From: Anaerococcus vaginalis
Lineage (GTDB): Bacteria > Bacillota > Clostridia > Tissierellales > Peptoniphilaceae
Length of the DNA: 64,000 nt
Direction of reading: 5' to 3'
NCBI RefSeq assembly: GCF_000307225.1
Contig: NZ_HE978616.1
Location: 490,404 to 554,403 of the forward strand
The notes under the pieces were generated by a model. The model made no database searches, was not told the DNA's origin, and was given only the letters and a program-made list of their open reading frames with translations. Below are positions 45,515-54,701 of the stretch, piece after piece. The position numbers and the translations under genes are program-made. How positions within the stretch are numbered: the stretch's first letter is position 1; each line of letters opens with the position of its first letter.

Positions 45515-46831
45515 CTACTTTCCTGCTTGACGTATTTGTCTTTTTCCAAACCTAATTGCTTCAACTAAAGGTCTTTTTGATGGACAAATATATGAACATG
45601 ATCCACATTCTATACAATCAAGTATATGAAGATCTTGAGCCTTGTTAAATTTTTCCTTTAATGAAAATTTATGTATAAGAAGTGGCATAAGTCCAACTGG
45701 ACAAACATTTACACACTTTCCACACTTAATACATGGATTTATAATTGGAGGCTTTGATTCTTCTTTATTTAATACTAATATACAGTTGCTAGCTTTTTCT
45801 ACTGGTTGATTTATATTTGGTTGGGCAATTCCCATCATTGGTCCACCATTTATAACCTTACCGGCATCTTCTGTCATACCACCAGCTTCATTTATCATAT
45901 CTTCAAAGCTTGTTCCAATCCTTACAAGGAAATTAGAAGGATTTTTAATTCCATGACCTGTTACTGTCATATATCTTTCTATAAGTGGTTTTCCATAATA
46001 AACTGCTTCATAAACTGCATTTGCACTTGAAACGTTTGATACTATTACTCCAACATCCATTGGAAGACCACCTGATGGAACTTCTCTATGTAAAACGGCA
46101 TTTATAATTCTTTTTTCGTCTCCTTGTGGATATTTTGTAACCATGGTTGCAAGTTCTAACTTTGATGAATTTTTATTTGCTAAAGCTTTTTTTACTTTTT
46201 CAATTGCTTCTGGCTTGTTATCTTCGATTGCAATAATTCCTTTTTTTGCATCTACTGCTTTTACAAGTAATTCCAAAGCATCTACTATAACTTCTGCTTT
46301 TGTTTTTAAAATTAAATCATCGCAAGTAACATAAGGCTCACACTCTGCACCATTTATAATTACTGTATCAACTGCTTTATTTGGTGAATATTTAATATGT
46401 GCAGGAAATGCTGCTCCTCCCATACCTACAAGGCCATTTTCTTTCATCGCCTCAACTATTTCTTCTTTAGTTAAGTTTGTAACATCTTTTCTTTCGTAGT
46501 TAATTTCTTGGTCATAGCCTTCAGTATCTATAACAACAGCCTTGCTATTTTTTCCAGATGCTGTTTGGATATCGATTACACTTGTGACTTTACCGTTAAC
46601 TGATGAGTGAATATTTGCGGAAAAATTTCCTACTGCTTCACCTATGAGCTCTCCTATTTTCACTTCATCGTTTTTCTTAACTAAACATTTGCTTGGAGCT
46701 CCAATGTGTTGAGTTAGAGGAATGGTTACAATCTTTGGAATTTTTGCAACTATTAAGCCTTTGTTTTCGCTTAATTCCTTATACTCTGGAATTTTAACTC
46801 CATTGTTAAATGACAAATTTTCTAGAGCCAT
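45515..46831 (-). CDS. rnfC: Rnf complex subunit RnfC (NADH-binding)
   Basis: About 438 aa. Start ATG 46831 chosen over an in-frame ATG at 46846 because the upstream codons are the AAAGGAGAG ribosome site itself. Glycine-rich NADH/FMN fold GLVGMGGAAFPAHIKYSP, INGAECEPYVTCDD, PQGDEKRII, and two 4Fe-4S motifs CIKCGKCVNVCPVGL and CIECGSCSYICPSKRP. Couples NAD reduction to the Rnf electron chain. First gene of the operon, promoter at 46863-46891. Confidence 0.96.
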   Translation of the reverse strand: MALENLSFNNGVKIPEYKELSENKGLIVAKIPKIVTIPLTQHIGAPSKCLVKKNDEVKIGELIGEAVGNFSANIHSSVNGKVTSVIDIQTASGKNSKAVVIDTEGYDQEINYERKDVTNLTKEEIVEAMKENGLVGMGGAAFPAHIKYSPNKAVDTVIINGAECEPYVTCDDLILKTKAEVIVDALELLVKAVDAKKGIIAIEDNKPEAIEKVKKALANKNSSKLELATMVTKYPQGDEKRIINAVLHREVPSGGLPMDVGVIVSNVSSANAVYEAVYYGKPLIERYMTVTGHGIKNPSNFLVRIGTSFEDMINEAGGMTEDAGKVINGGPMMGIAQPNINQPVEKASNCILVLNKEESKPPIINPCIKCGKCVNVCPVGLMPLLIHKFSLKEKFNKAQDLHILDCIECGSCSYICPSKRPLVEAIRFGKRQIRQAGK

Positions 46832-46862
46832 ACTCTCTCCTTTCATTTATTCGTATATTAGC

Positions 46863-46891
46863 ATTATAAATTATTTAAAAATATTATTCAA
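46863..46891 (-). promoter_or_regulatory. Promoter of the rnfCDGEAB operon
   Basis: Minus strand TTGAAT (46886-46891), 17-base spacer, TATAAT (46863-46868). The -35 overlaps the stop codon of the upstream transglycosylase gene and the stem of its terminator; it leaves a leader of about 25 bases before rnfC. Confidence 0.75.
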
Positions 46892-46916
46892 TGATTAGAG
46901 GACATCGAATAATATT
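46876..46916 (-). terminator. Putative terminator overlapping the 3' end of the lytic transglycosylase gene
   Basis: Inverted repeat AATATTATTC / GAATAATATT (46880-46889 and 46907-46916) with a 17-base loop and five T on the minus strand; AT-rich, so moderate strength. Shares sequence with the rnf promoter. Confidence 0.55.
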
Positions 46917-47550
46917 TTTTTAACAAATTTTTTATAATTTTTATATATAAGCTTTTTCTATTTTTCAATTCTTTTTCACTTGGTAGACCATCATCATAAA
47001 ATACTTTCATTAAATCATAATTTGAATTTATTTTTATAACATATTGCCTTGTTTCTTCTGTCGGAATTTTTGTTGGATCTGGGTTATATTTGTCTATTTT
47101 TTTCTCAGCAATTAACTTATCGATATTTCCAATTCCTCCGTTATAGGCTGCAAGTGCCAAGTCTATATTGTTATAATATTCATACAAATAATTGAAATAT
47201 CCTACTCCTAAATCTAAATTATAGTCAACATCTTTTAATTTATCTGGGTAATATTCTTCTCCAATTATTTCTGCGCTGTGTTTTGCGGATGAATCTAAAA
47301 GTTGCATCAAGCCTTTTGCATTTTGATTTGAGTGAGCTTCGTTGTCAAAATCGCTTTCTACTTTTATTATTGATGCCACTAAAAGTGGGTCTACATTATA
47401 TTTTTCTGAATATTTTTTTATTTCATCTTGGTAGGCTATTTTTTGCCTTGATGTTTGATAGACTATTATTGAAAAACTTATTACAAAAATCATCAATAAG
47501 GCTAATATCATTATTCCTACTATTTTAAAAATATTTTTTAAAACTTTCAT
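46888..47550 (-). CDS. Lytic transglycosylase (SLT domain)
   Basis: 220-aa protein with an N-terminal signal-anchor (residues about 7-31) and an SLT/goose-lysozyme domain: VASIIKVESDFDNEAHS with the catalytic Glu, NAKGLMQLLDSSAK, LDLGVGYFNYL and ALAAYNGGIGNI. Cleaves peptidoglycan outside the membrane. Overlaps coaE by 4 bases; the C-terminal 30 residues are basic. Confidence 0.93.
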   Translation of the reverse strand: MKVLKNIFKIVGIMILALLMIFVISFSIIVYQTSRQKIAYQDEIKKYSEKYNVDPLLVASIIKVESDFDNEAHSNQNAKGLMQLLDSSAKHSAEIIGEEYYPDKLKDVDYNLDLGVGYFNYLYEYYNNIDLALAAYNGGIGNIDKLIAEKKIDKYNPDPTKIPTEETRQYVIKINSNYDLMKVFYDDGLPSEKELKNRKSLYIKIIKNLLKKYYSMSSNH

Positions 47551-48134
47551 ATTTTCTCCAATTTTTTTAATGCTATTTCTACTTTTTTTTCTAAGTCTTT
47601 TATGGATTTGCTATTGTCAAAAATTAAGTCTGATTTTTTTTCCATTTCTAAAAAATCTTGGCTTTCTATTTTTTTTATGGCAAAGTCCCTATCTATCTTG
47701 TCTCTTTTTATAAGTCTTTTTATTTGAAATTCTCTATCTGCTGTAACAAGCCAGATATAATCACAAGGAAATTTTTCTTTCATTTGAAAATATAAGGGTA
47801 TTTCTACAAAAATATTTTTTCTTTTTTCTTTTATTAAAGAATTTATATAGGCGATTATATTTTTGTGGGTGATTTTATTTATTAATTCCCTTTTTTCTGG
47901 ATTATTAAAAATAATTTCAGCAAGTTTTTTCTTGTCTAATCCATCTGCATCAAAAGCCTCATCAAAGGCTTTTGATGATAGGATTTCCTTGTAATTTATT
48001 TGATCTTTTTCTAGTAATTTTTTATTTACCTTATCGCTATCAATAACCTGATAGCCTTTTTTTTTCAAAATTTCTGAAAGGGAAGATTTTCCGCTTGCTA
48101 TGGTTCCTGTTATTACTATTTTATTTTGACTCAT
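47547..48134 (-). CDS. coaE: Dephospho-CoA kinase
   Basis: P-loop kinase for the last step of CoA synthesis. Start ATG 48134 (MSQNKIVITG) chosen; an upstream in-frame GTG lies inside polA. Walker A GTIASGKSS, VIDSDKVNKKLL, and IPLYFQMKEKFPCDYIW with the LID region QIKRLIKRD. About 195 aa. Overlaps the polA 3' end by 14 bases, as in many Firmicutes where polA-coaE are linked. Confidence 0.94.
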   Translation of the reverse strand: MSQNKIVITGTIASGKSSLSEILKKKGYQVIDSDKVNKKLLEKDQINYKEILSSKAFDEAFDADGLDKKKLAEIIFNNPEKRELINKITHKNIIAYINSLIKEKRKNIFVEIPLYFQMKEKFPCDYIWLVTADREFQIKRLIKRDKIDRDFAIKKIESQDFLEMEKKSDLIFDNSKSIKDLEKKVEIALKKLEKI

Positions 48135-50757
48135 ACATACTATCTCCACTGTCTATGTCGACTAAAAGTGGTACCCTTAGTTTTACTGCTTCTTGCATGG
48201 AGGATTTTAAAATTTCTTTTGCCTCTTCTAAATCTTTTTTGCTTGCTTCTATGATTATTTCATCATGGATTTGTAAAACTATTTTTGCATCTATTTTTGC
48301 TTTTTTTAGGTTTTCATATGAATTTATCATGGCAAATTTTATTATATCTGCGGCTGAGCCTTGGATTGGGGTATTTAGAGCTACTCTTTCTCCAAAGCTT
48401 CTTACATTAAAGTTTTTGGAATTTATTTCTGGAACATATCTTCTTCTATTAAATATTGTATTTACATATCCATCTTCTTTGGCTTTTTTTACAATATCTT
48501 TCATATATTCTTTAATTTCTGGGTAGGTGTTAAGGTAATTTTCTATATATTCCTTCGCCCTTTTTCTTGGAATATTTAGGTTTTGACTTAGACCATAATC
48601 ACTTATCCCATAAATTATTCCAAAATTTACAGCCTTAGCCTCGCTTCTTTGTAATTTTGTTACTTCTTCAATTGGTGTAGCAAATACTTCTGAAGCGGTT
48701 TTTGTATGAATATCTATATTATTTGAAAAAGCCTCTTGCATTTTTTTATCATTTGCAAGGTGAGCTAGGACTCTCAATTCAATTTGTGAATAGTCTGCAT
48801 CTATTAAAATCTTTTTCTCATCTGCCTTAAAGGCTTTTCTGATTTTTCTACCCTCTTCGGTTCTAATCGGAAGATTTTGTAGGTTTGGTTCAGTTGATGA
48901 AAGTCTACCTGTTGCTGTAACATTTTGCTTAAAAGTTGACCTTATTCTTCCATCCTCATCAATACATTCTTCCAAACTTTCAAGATAGGTTGATTTTAAT
49001 TTATACATCTCCCTATATCTTTCAATTTTTTTGATTATTGGATGTTTATCCCTAAGTTTTTCTAAAACTTGAGCATTGGTTGAATATCCGGTCTTTGTCT
49101 TTTTTATAACTGGAAGTTTTAAATCTTCAAATAAAATTTTTGAAAGTTGCTTAGTTGAATTTATATTAAATTCACTTCCTGAAAGCTCATAAATTATTTT
49201 TTCTAAATCTGTCAGCTCAAGAGAAACTTCATCTTTAATTTTTTCAAGCTCATTTTTATCGCAAACAAAGCCTGTTATTTCCATATCTGCCAAAACTTTG
49301 GATAATTTAATTTCACAATCTTTGTAGAGATCATACATAGAAAGCTCTTTTAATTTTTCTATCAAAATATCCAAACTATCTTCAATAGCATTTACAATTG
49401 ATGATAAATATTTTCCAAGACTAGAAGAATCCAAATCCTTGTATGATTTTTTGCTCTTTCCCTTGCCAAGTAAATCCTCTTCATTTAAAACTTCATATTT
49501 TAAAAACGCTTGGCTAAAAGTTTTTAAGTCATAAGATGACCTTGATGGATCAATAAGATAATGCATAAGCATAGTGTCATCGTATGGAAAAGATAATTCT
49601 ATACCAAGCTTATCAAACAAAACAATATCCTCTTTTATATCAAAAGAAACTTTTTTAACCTTGTCATCCTCAAAATATTTTTTGAATTTTTTAACAAATT
49701 CATCATTTGCATCATAAATATAAGTCTTTGATGAAGGTGTTTTGATTCCTATTTTATAGGCGTTTGAATGAATATAATTTTCTCCGTCATAAAGACTTTT
49801 GAAGTAAAAAAATTTCTCATTTTCAATATCTTTTATTAAAGAAAAATCATCAAAGGCAAAAGAAAAATCTAAATCTTCTTTCTTTTCTTCGCTACCATTT
49901 TCAAATTTTTCCATAAATTTATTGAAATTATATTTTGAAAATTTTTCCCTTAAAGAATCCAAATCTGGCTCTTTTATCTTCAAATCAGAAATATCCATCC
50001 TAACTGGTGCATTGGTTACAATAGTTCCGATTTTTTTAGATAAAAATGCAATCGCTTTTGAATTTTCAAGATTTTCCTTAGTTTTTTTGCCAGCAATATC
50101 ATCTAAATTTTCATATAGACCTTCCATTGACCCATATTTTTTTATAAATTTAATGGCAGTTTTCTCACCAATCCCATCAACGCCTGGAATATTATCAGAC
50201 TTATCCCCCATTAAACCTTTGACATCAATTAATTGTTTTGGACTAAGACCATAATCATCCTCAATAGATTTTACAGTGATCTCCTCCATTTGAGAAATTC
50301 CCTTTCTTGTAAGGAAAACTACAACCTTATCATTTACAAGTTGAAAATAATCTTTGTCCCCTGTAATTATTACAGTTTCAAGATCCTCATCTTTTGCAAT
50401 TTTTGAAAAAGTTCCAACAATATCATCGGCCTCATAGCCATCTATATCTAAATATTTCACATTTAGTGAATCTAAAATATCTTTTAAAATTCCAAATTGA
50501 TAATTCAATTCGTTTGGAGCCTTATCCCTATTTGCCTTATAATCTTCAAATTCCTTGTGCCTAAAAGTTTTCGTTTTTTTATCAAAAGCAACCAAAATAT
50601 AATCAGGCTTATATTCTTCAACAGCCCTAAAATACATGGTCAAAAATCCGTAGACACCATTGGTCATAACTCCATCAGAATTAGTAAGATTAGGAAGGGC
50701 AAAAAAAGCTCTAAAAATCAAACTAGATCCATCAATTAGCATTACTTTTTTACTCAT
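48121..50757 (-). CDS. polA: DNA polymerase I
   Basis: 878-aa repair/replication polymerase. N-terminal 5'-3' exonuclease (IDGSSLIFRAFFALP, DYILVAFD, GYEADDIVGT, GLMGDKSDNIPGVDGIGEKTA). The middle 3'-5' exonuclease-like domain lacks an obvious full set of DEDD acids, as in other Firmicute PolA. The polymerase domain has TGRLSSTEPNLQNLPIR, DADYSQIELRVLAHL and LQIHDEIIIEA. Intact despite its length. Promoter-like extended -10 at 50776-50781. Confidence 0.96.
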   Translation of the reverse strand: MSKKVMLIDGSSLIFRAFFALPNLTNSDGVMTNGVYGFLTMYFRAVEEYKPDYILVAFDKKTKTFRHKEFEDYKANRDKAPNELNYQFGILKDILDSLNVKYLDIDGYEADDIVGTFSKIAKDEDLETVIITGDKDYFQLVNDKVVVFLTRKGISQMEEITVKSIEDDYGLSPKQLIDVKGLMGDKSDNIPGVDGIGEKTAIKFIKKYGSMEGLYENLDDIAGKKTKENLENSKAIAFLSKKIGTIVTNAPVRMDISDLKIKEPDLDSLREKFSKYNFNKFMEKFENGSEEKKEDLDFSFAFDDFSLIKDIENEKFFYFKSLYDGENYIHSNAYKIGIKTPSSKTYIYDANDEFVKKFKKYFEDDKVKKVSFDIKEDIVLFDKLGIELSFPYDDTMLMHYLIDPSRSSYDLKTFSQAFLKYEVLNEEDLLGKGKSKKSYKDLDSSSLGKYLSSIVNAIEDSLDILIEKLKELSMYDLYKDCEIKLSKVLADMEITGFVCDKNELEKIKDEVSLELTDLEKIIYELSGSEFNINSTKQLSKILFEDLKLPVIKKTKTGYSTNAQVLEKLRDKHPIIKKIERYREMYKLKSTYLESLEECIDEDGRIRSTFKQNVTATGRLSSTEPNLQNLPIRTEEGRKIRKAFKADEKKILIDADYSQIELRVLAHLANDKKMQEAFSNNIDIHTKTASEVFATPIEEVTKLQRSEAKAVNFGIIYGISDYGLSQNLNIPRKRAKEYIENYLNTYPEIKEYMKDIVKKAKEDGYVNTIFNRRRYVPEINSKNFNVRSFGERVALNTPIQGSAADIIKFAMINSYENLKKAKIDAKIVLQIHDEIIIEASKKDLEEAKEILKSSMQEAVKLRVPLLVDIDSGDSMYESK

Positions 50758-50775
50758 ATAAATCTCCTTTCTATT

Positions 50776-50784
50776 AGTATAACA
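50776..50784 (-). promoter_or_regulatory. Extended -10 promoter element of polA
   Basis: TGTTATACT on the minus strand about 20 bases upstream of the polA ATG, with AAAGGAG in between; no clear -35. Confidence 0.5.
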
Positions 50785-50798
50785 TATTTTAAATTACA

Positions 50799-50828
50799 CA
50801 AAAAAATAAGTAGAAAAATCTACTTATT
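50799..50828 (-). terminator. Second terminator between tRNA-Leu and polA
   Basis: 10-bp stem AATAAGTAGA/TCTACTTATT (50805-50828) with a 4-base loop; seven T follow on the minus strand. Insulates polA from upstream transcription. Confidence 0.75.
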
Positions 50829-50962
50829 AAAAATTAAATTTATCTTAAATTTTAAAATTTTTTAAAAAACAAAAATTTTTATCTAAAACAAAAATTATTT
50901 ATTTCAAAAATCTTCATTTTAAAAAAACATAATTGCCACACGTTGCCCACACTAGAAATATT

Positions 50963-50989
50963 AAAAAAAGCTATACCCCTTGGTATAGC
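50963..50989 (-). terminator. Terminator of tRNA-Leu(CAA)
   Basis: 8-bp GC-containing stem GCTATACC/GGTATAGC (50970-50989), 4-base loop, seven T on the minus strand, 30 bases after the tRNA CCA end. The 130 bases between this and the next hairpin hold only AT-rich sequence. Confidence 0.9.
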
Positions 50990-51017
50990 TCAAATATGAA
51001 AAAAATAAAAAAATTAA

Positions 51018-51104
51018 TGGTGCTGGTGGTGGGACTTGAACCCACACGTTCCGGAGAACAACAGAGTTTGAGTCTGTCTCGTCTGCCAATTCCGACACAC
51101 CAGC
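51018..51104 (-). tRNA. tRNA-Leu (anticodon CAA)
   Basis: 87-base class II tRNA with encoded CCA. Acceptor GCTGGTG/CACCAGC; anticodon loop CTCAAAC within an ACAGA/TCTGT stem; long variable arm; T arm GTGGGTTCAAGTCCCAC. Monocistronic with its own promoter and terminator. Confidence 0.96.
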
Positions 51105-51121
51105 ATTAACACTACCAATTT

Positions 51122-51150
51122 ATTATAACACCATTAAGACTTGTATGCAA
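51122..51150 (-). promoter_or_regulatory. Promoter of tRNA-Leu(CAA)
   Basis: Extended -10 TGTTATAAT with TATAAT at 51122-51127 on the minus strand; the -35 at 17 bases is weak (TTGCAT, 51145-51150). Start site expected about 10 bases before the tRNA. Confidence 0.7.
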
Positions 51151-51197
51151 ATTTTTTTACATTTTTCTTAAACTTTTGAAATCTAAAGATAATTTTT

Positions 51198-51746
51198 CTA
51201 GTTTTTTCTTAAACTTATCCCTTTTTTAGAAAAACAAAATTTTAGAGTTATAAGTGATGATAGGATTCCAAAAATAATTCCACAAAAAACATCTGATGGA
51301 AAATGCACATATAAATATAATCTGGAAAAGGCGATTAATATTGCTAATAAACTTGCCATTATATTTATGGTTTTTGATTTTGAAAAAAATAAAATTGTCG
51401 TTAGCATGCAAAATGAAATTGCAGAATGTCCGGATGGAAAGGATGGATCTTGTGGTTTTAAAATTAATAATTTTATCCCCTCTACTATTTCAAATGGTCT
51501 TTGCCTTCCAACAGCTGGTTTTATAATTAAATTTACTATTATTATATTTACAAGTAGGCAAATTATCATATATTTTGCCATTTTTTTATATTCTTTTGTT
51601 GTTAAAAAAATTATAATCAACAAAATCCAAAAAATTCCCATATTGCCAAAAGCTGTTATAGTCGTCATAATTTTATCCATTAATGGACTTTTTAGATTTT
51701 GTATTAGATTTAAAATCGAAATATCTATTTTTGTTATAAAATTCAT
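51198..51746 (-). CDS. PAP2-superfamily membrane phosphatase
   Basis: 182-aa protein with five or six membrane helices and the acid-phosphatase motifs in order: KPAVGRQRP (C1), PSGHSAIS (C2) and SRLYLYVHFPSDV (C3, catalytic His). Probably an undecaprenyl-pyrophosphate or lipid phosphate phosphatase; which one cannot be told. Monocistronic on the minus strand with AAAGGAG before ATG 51746. Confidence 0.9.
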   Translation of the reverse strand: MNFITKIDISILNLIQNLKSPLMDKIMTTITAFGNMGIFWILLIIIFLTTKEYKKMAKYMIICLLVNIIIVNLIIKPAVGRQRPFEIVEGIKLLILKPQDPSFPSGHSAISFCMLTTILFFSKSKTINIMASLLAILIAFSRLYLYVHFPSDVFCGIIFGILSSLITLKFCFSKKGISLRKN

Positions 51747-51865
51747 ATTTTCTCCTTTATATTCAAATCTATAATATCATATAGGTGAAAATAAAGAAAA
51801 AAATAATATTTTAAAGTGCCTTCCTTGTAAATTTTATCTTTGTAGACTAAGCTTTATAAATTATT

Positions 51866-51951
51866 AAAACCCTCATAGCGGAATATCTCATAAAATTTTT
51901 GCTTTTAAAATCAAATTTATTTTAATATGATATTTCTCTTTGAGGGTTTTT
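51866..51951. terminator. Long imperfect hairpin downstream of the NSS transporters
   Basis: Outer perfect 10-bp arms AAAACCCTCA/TGAGGGTTTT (51866-51875, 51941-51950) and inner arms around GAATATCTCAT / ATGATATTTC (51881-51891, 51927-51936). T tracts exist on both exits, five on the plus and four on the minus side. Probably the terminator of the NSS operon; no gene in 51747-51986. Confidence 0.6.
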
Positions 51952-51986
51952 CGTCATATTTTATTATATTTTATTTATTAATTATC

Positions 51987-53303
51987 CTAAAATGAAATTT
52001 TGTATCTTATTGCGATTATGCAAAGAATTACTGCAAGAGGAACATATAAATACCTTCCCATATTATACCAAAGATCTCCATGTTTATGTTTGGCACTTTT
52101 ATTAATTTCTTCTAATAAATCTTCTTTTTTCATAACCCAAAACCATGAGATTGCTCCCATTATTGCAGAGATTGGAAGTATATAAATTGTTACGAAATTC
52201 ATCCATGCTCCCCATTTTGCAATTGGGTGTAAGAATAATCCAAATCCAAATACCAAAATCATTAGTACAAGTAAAACATACACTCTGTTTAATTTTTCAA
52301 ATTTTGAGGTTATTGCTTCAACTACTGTTTCTATCATTGATTGAACTGACAAAACTCCTGCAAATACAATCGCTATATATAAAATGATTGCAAAAATTCT
52401 TCCCCCAGCTATCTCTTGTAAAACTTTTGGCAAAACTATAAAAATTAATTTTGGTCCTTCTGATTGTGAAAATCCAAAGGCAAAGGTTGCTGGAATCATT
52501 ACAAAAGTTGAAAGCATTGCTGCAACTGTATCAAGACTTGAAGTTATTGTTGATGTGTGAACAATATCTTCGCTATCTGGAAGATATGATCCATAAACTA
52601 CCATTACTGTAGAAACAATTGATAGGGAAAAGAAAGCTTGTCCCATAGCTGATATCCACAATTTTATGTCTAACAATTTTTCTGGATCTATGCTGAAAAT
52701 AAATTTATAACCCTCTACTGCTTTATTTAAAAAGGCAATTCTTATTGAAAGAATTACAAATAAAATAAAAAACAAAGGCATCATAAAAGAATTTGTTTTT
52801 TCTATTCCTTTTGTCCCATAAGCAAGGCTTAAAAATACAATTATAACTAATAAAAAATGTTCTTTTGCTAGGGCAAAATCATTTGTAGAAATTGATTCAA
52901 ACCAAGTATTTGGATCTTGGGTTAATAAAGCTCCACTTATTGAATCTATTAGAGCCTTTAATACATAAGTTATTACAACTGTATAACCTATTGCAAGTAA
53001 AACAATTCCTGCTAAGGGAATCCATCTTATTACCCTACCGACTCCTTCTTTGTTCCTAGATTTCCATACACTTTTGAAAACGCCCATAGGGCCTGCCTTA
53101 TATTTTCTTCCAACTGCACTTTCTGCCGCTAGGCCAACTCGACCGAACAAAAGTACGAAAAATAAATAAGGAATCAAAAATGATAGACCTCCATTCATTC
53201 CGATTTTATAGGGAAAAGCCCATACATTGGCAAGTCCTACTGCACTTCCAACGCACGCCATAATAAATCCCCATTTGTTACTAAATTTAGAATTATTTTC
53301 CAT
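51987..53303 (-). CDS. Sodium-dependent transporter, NSS/SNF family (second copy)
   Basis: About 438-aa LeuT-fold symporter with 11-12 helices. GFIMACVGSAVGLANVWAFPYKIGMNGG is the TM1 sodium/substrate signature. Start ATG 53303 is preferred: the GGAG of the upstream in-frame ATG region serves as its ribosome site. Substrate is probably an amino acid, as for most bacterial NSS. Lies 17 bases after a paralogue of equal length, with about half of the residues matching by eye (for example the shared QAFFSLS and GGRIFAIILY blocks). Confidence 0.92.
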   Translation of the reverse strand: MENNSKFSNKWGFIMACVGSAVGLANVWAFPYKIGMNGGLSFLIPYLFFVLLFGRVGLAAESAVGRKYKAGPMGVFKSVWKSRNKEGVGRVIRWIPLAGIVLLAIGYTVVITYVLKALIDSISGALLTQDPNTWFESISTNDFALAKEHFLLVIIVFLSLAYGTKGIEKTNSFMMPLFFILFVILSIRIAFLNKAVEGYKFIFSIDPEKLLDIKLWISAMGQAFFSLSIVSTVMVVYGSYLPDSEDIVHTSTITSSLDTVAAMLSTFVMIPATFAFGFSQSEGPKLIFIVLPKVLQEIAGGRIFAIILYIAIVFAGVLSVQSMIETVVEAITSKFEKLNRVYVLLVLMILVFGFGLFLHPIAKWGAWMNFVTIYILPISAIMGAISWFWVMKKEDLLEEINKSAKHKHGDLWYNMGRYLYVPLAVILCIIAIRYKISF

Positions 53304-53320
53304 TATTTTCTCCATTCAAC

Positions 53321-54643
53321 TTAAAATGTAACTTTGAATACTAAAGCTAATATTGATAATCCAATTGCTATTGGAACATATACAAATTTTCCAAGCATAT
53401 GCCATTTTTCTCCAACTTTTTTCTTAGCTCCGCTATTAATTTCTTCCAAAATTTCATCTTTTTTCCAGAAGTAAAACCAAGCTATCGCTCCTATACTTGC
53501 TCCTATTGGAATTATATAAATTGAAACAAGATCCATCCATGGACCCCACTTACTAATAGTTTCCATATTAACCCCAACTAGAAATGTAACTAGACCAATT
53601 ATTATCAACGCACTTATTCTTTTTATTTTACTATATCTGTGTATAATTGATTCTGCTATAACTTCAAACATATTTTGTAAAGAAGAAATTCCTGCAAAAA
53701 CTACAGCTGTGTAAAGAATAATTGCAAAAATTCTTCCTCCCCTTATATTTTGAAGTACTGTTGGTAAAACTTCAAATAATAAACCTGGACCTCCTGCTTG
53801 TGAAAGACCAAATACTAAAACAGATGGAACCATAACACAAGATGCCAAAAGTGCTGCTAAGGTATCAAACAAAGCTGTCGATTTTGCTGCTGATAAAATA
53901 TCTTCTTTTTTGTCAAGATAAGAACCACAAACAATCATTCCACTTCCCGTTACTGAAAGAGAAAAGAAAGCTTGTCCCATAGCATTTACTATAGTTTTTA
54001 ATGATAATTTTTCAAGGTCAATTCTAAACATATATTTGTAACCTTCAATTGCATTAGGCAAAGTTAAAATAAAAATTGCAATAATTAAAAATAAAATAAA
54101 AAATGCTGGCATCATAATTTTATTTGATTTTTCGATTGTGTTTGCCCCTTTTAAGCAAGTCAAAAGTGTTACTAAAATTATTATAAAATGATAAAAAACT
54201 ACAGAATAATCATTATTTGCGAATGATTCAAACCAATTTTTGCTATCTACAAACATAAGCTCACCAGTTAGAGAATCAACTAAAGCTTTTAATACATATG
54301 AAACAATTACTGCATAGCCAATAGCTATAAATAATGATCCCAATAAGGGTAAAATTCCTATATTTCTACTCAAAAATGAATGATTTTTTTTATTATTTTT
54401 TGAATTTATGGCATATTCATAAGAGCCAAGAGTTCCTGTTCCAGCCCTTCTACCTATTGCAAATTCACTTGATAAACCTACATAAGCAAAAAGAGCTACA
54501 AAAACTAAATAAAATAATAAGAAAAATAATCCGCCATCTTGAAATTTGTATGGAAATCCCCAAACATTTGCCATGCCTACGGCACTACCTACGGCTGTCA
54601 GGATAAATCCTAATCTTGATGTAAATTTTTTTTCTTTGTCCAT
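53321..54643 (-). CDS. Sodium-dependent transporter, NSS/SNF family (first copy)
   Basis: 440-aa LeuT-fold symporter. TM1 GFILTAVGSAVGMANVWGFPYKFQDGG, QAFFSLSVTGSGMIVCGSY in TM6/7, GGRIFAIILYTAVVFAGISSLQNMFE in TM8 region. AAGGAG before ATG 54643. First gene of a tandem NSS pair with a dedicated promoter and a palindrome in its leader. Both copies have the shorter 11-12-TM bacterial form. Confidence 0.93.
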   Translation of the reverse strand: MDKEKKFTSRLGFILTAVGSAVGMANVWGFPYKFQDGGLFFLLFYLVFVALFAYVGLSSEFAIGRRAGTGTLGSYEYAINSKNNKKNHSFLSRNIGILPLLGSLFIAIGYAVIVSYVLKALVDSLTGELMFVDSKNWFESFANNDYSVVFYHFIIILVTLLTCLKGANTIEKSNKIMMPAFFILFLIIAIFILTLPNAIEGYKYMFRIDLEKLSLKTIVNAMGQAFFSLSVTGSGMIVCGSYLDKKEDILSAAKSTALFDTLAALLASCVMVPSVLVFGLSQAGGPGLLFEVLPTVLQNIRGGRIFAIILYTAVVFAGISSLQNMFEVIAESIIHRYSKIKRISALIIIGLVTFLVGVNMETISKWGPWMDLVSIYIIPIGASIGAIAWFYFWKKDEILEEINSGAKKKVGEKWHMLGKFVYVPIAIGLSILALVFKVTF

Positions 54644-54665
54644 ATTTAACTCCTTTTTACTTTAG

Positions 54666-54685
54666 TACGCCAAGGTGTTGGCGTA
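54666..54685. promoter_or_regulatory. Perfect inverted repeat in the NSS operon leader (candidate operator or leader hairpin)
   Basis: TACGCCAA-N4-TTGGCGTA, perfect 8-bp arms with unusually high GC for the region, between the putative transcription start (about 54695) and the Shine-Dalgarno (about 54650). Confidence 0.55.
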
Positions 54686-54701
54686 TCATTGAACTTGTTT
54701 T

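Noticed and set aside
50799..51017. Possible gene or small RNA between polA and tRNA-Leu
   Set aside because: Only AT-rich sequence and two terminator hairpins; no open frame with a ribosome site, no promoter seen.
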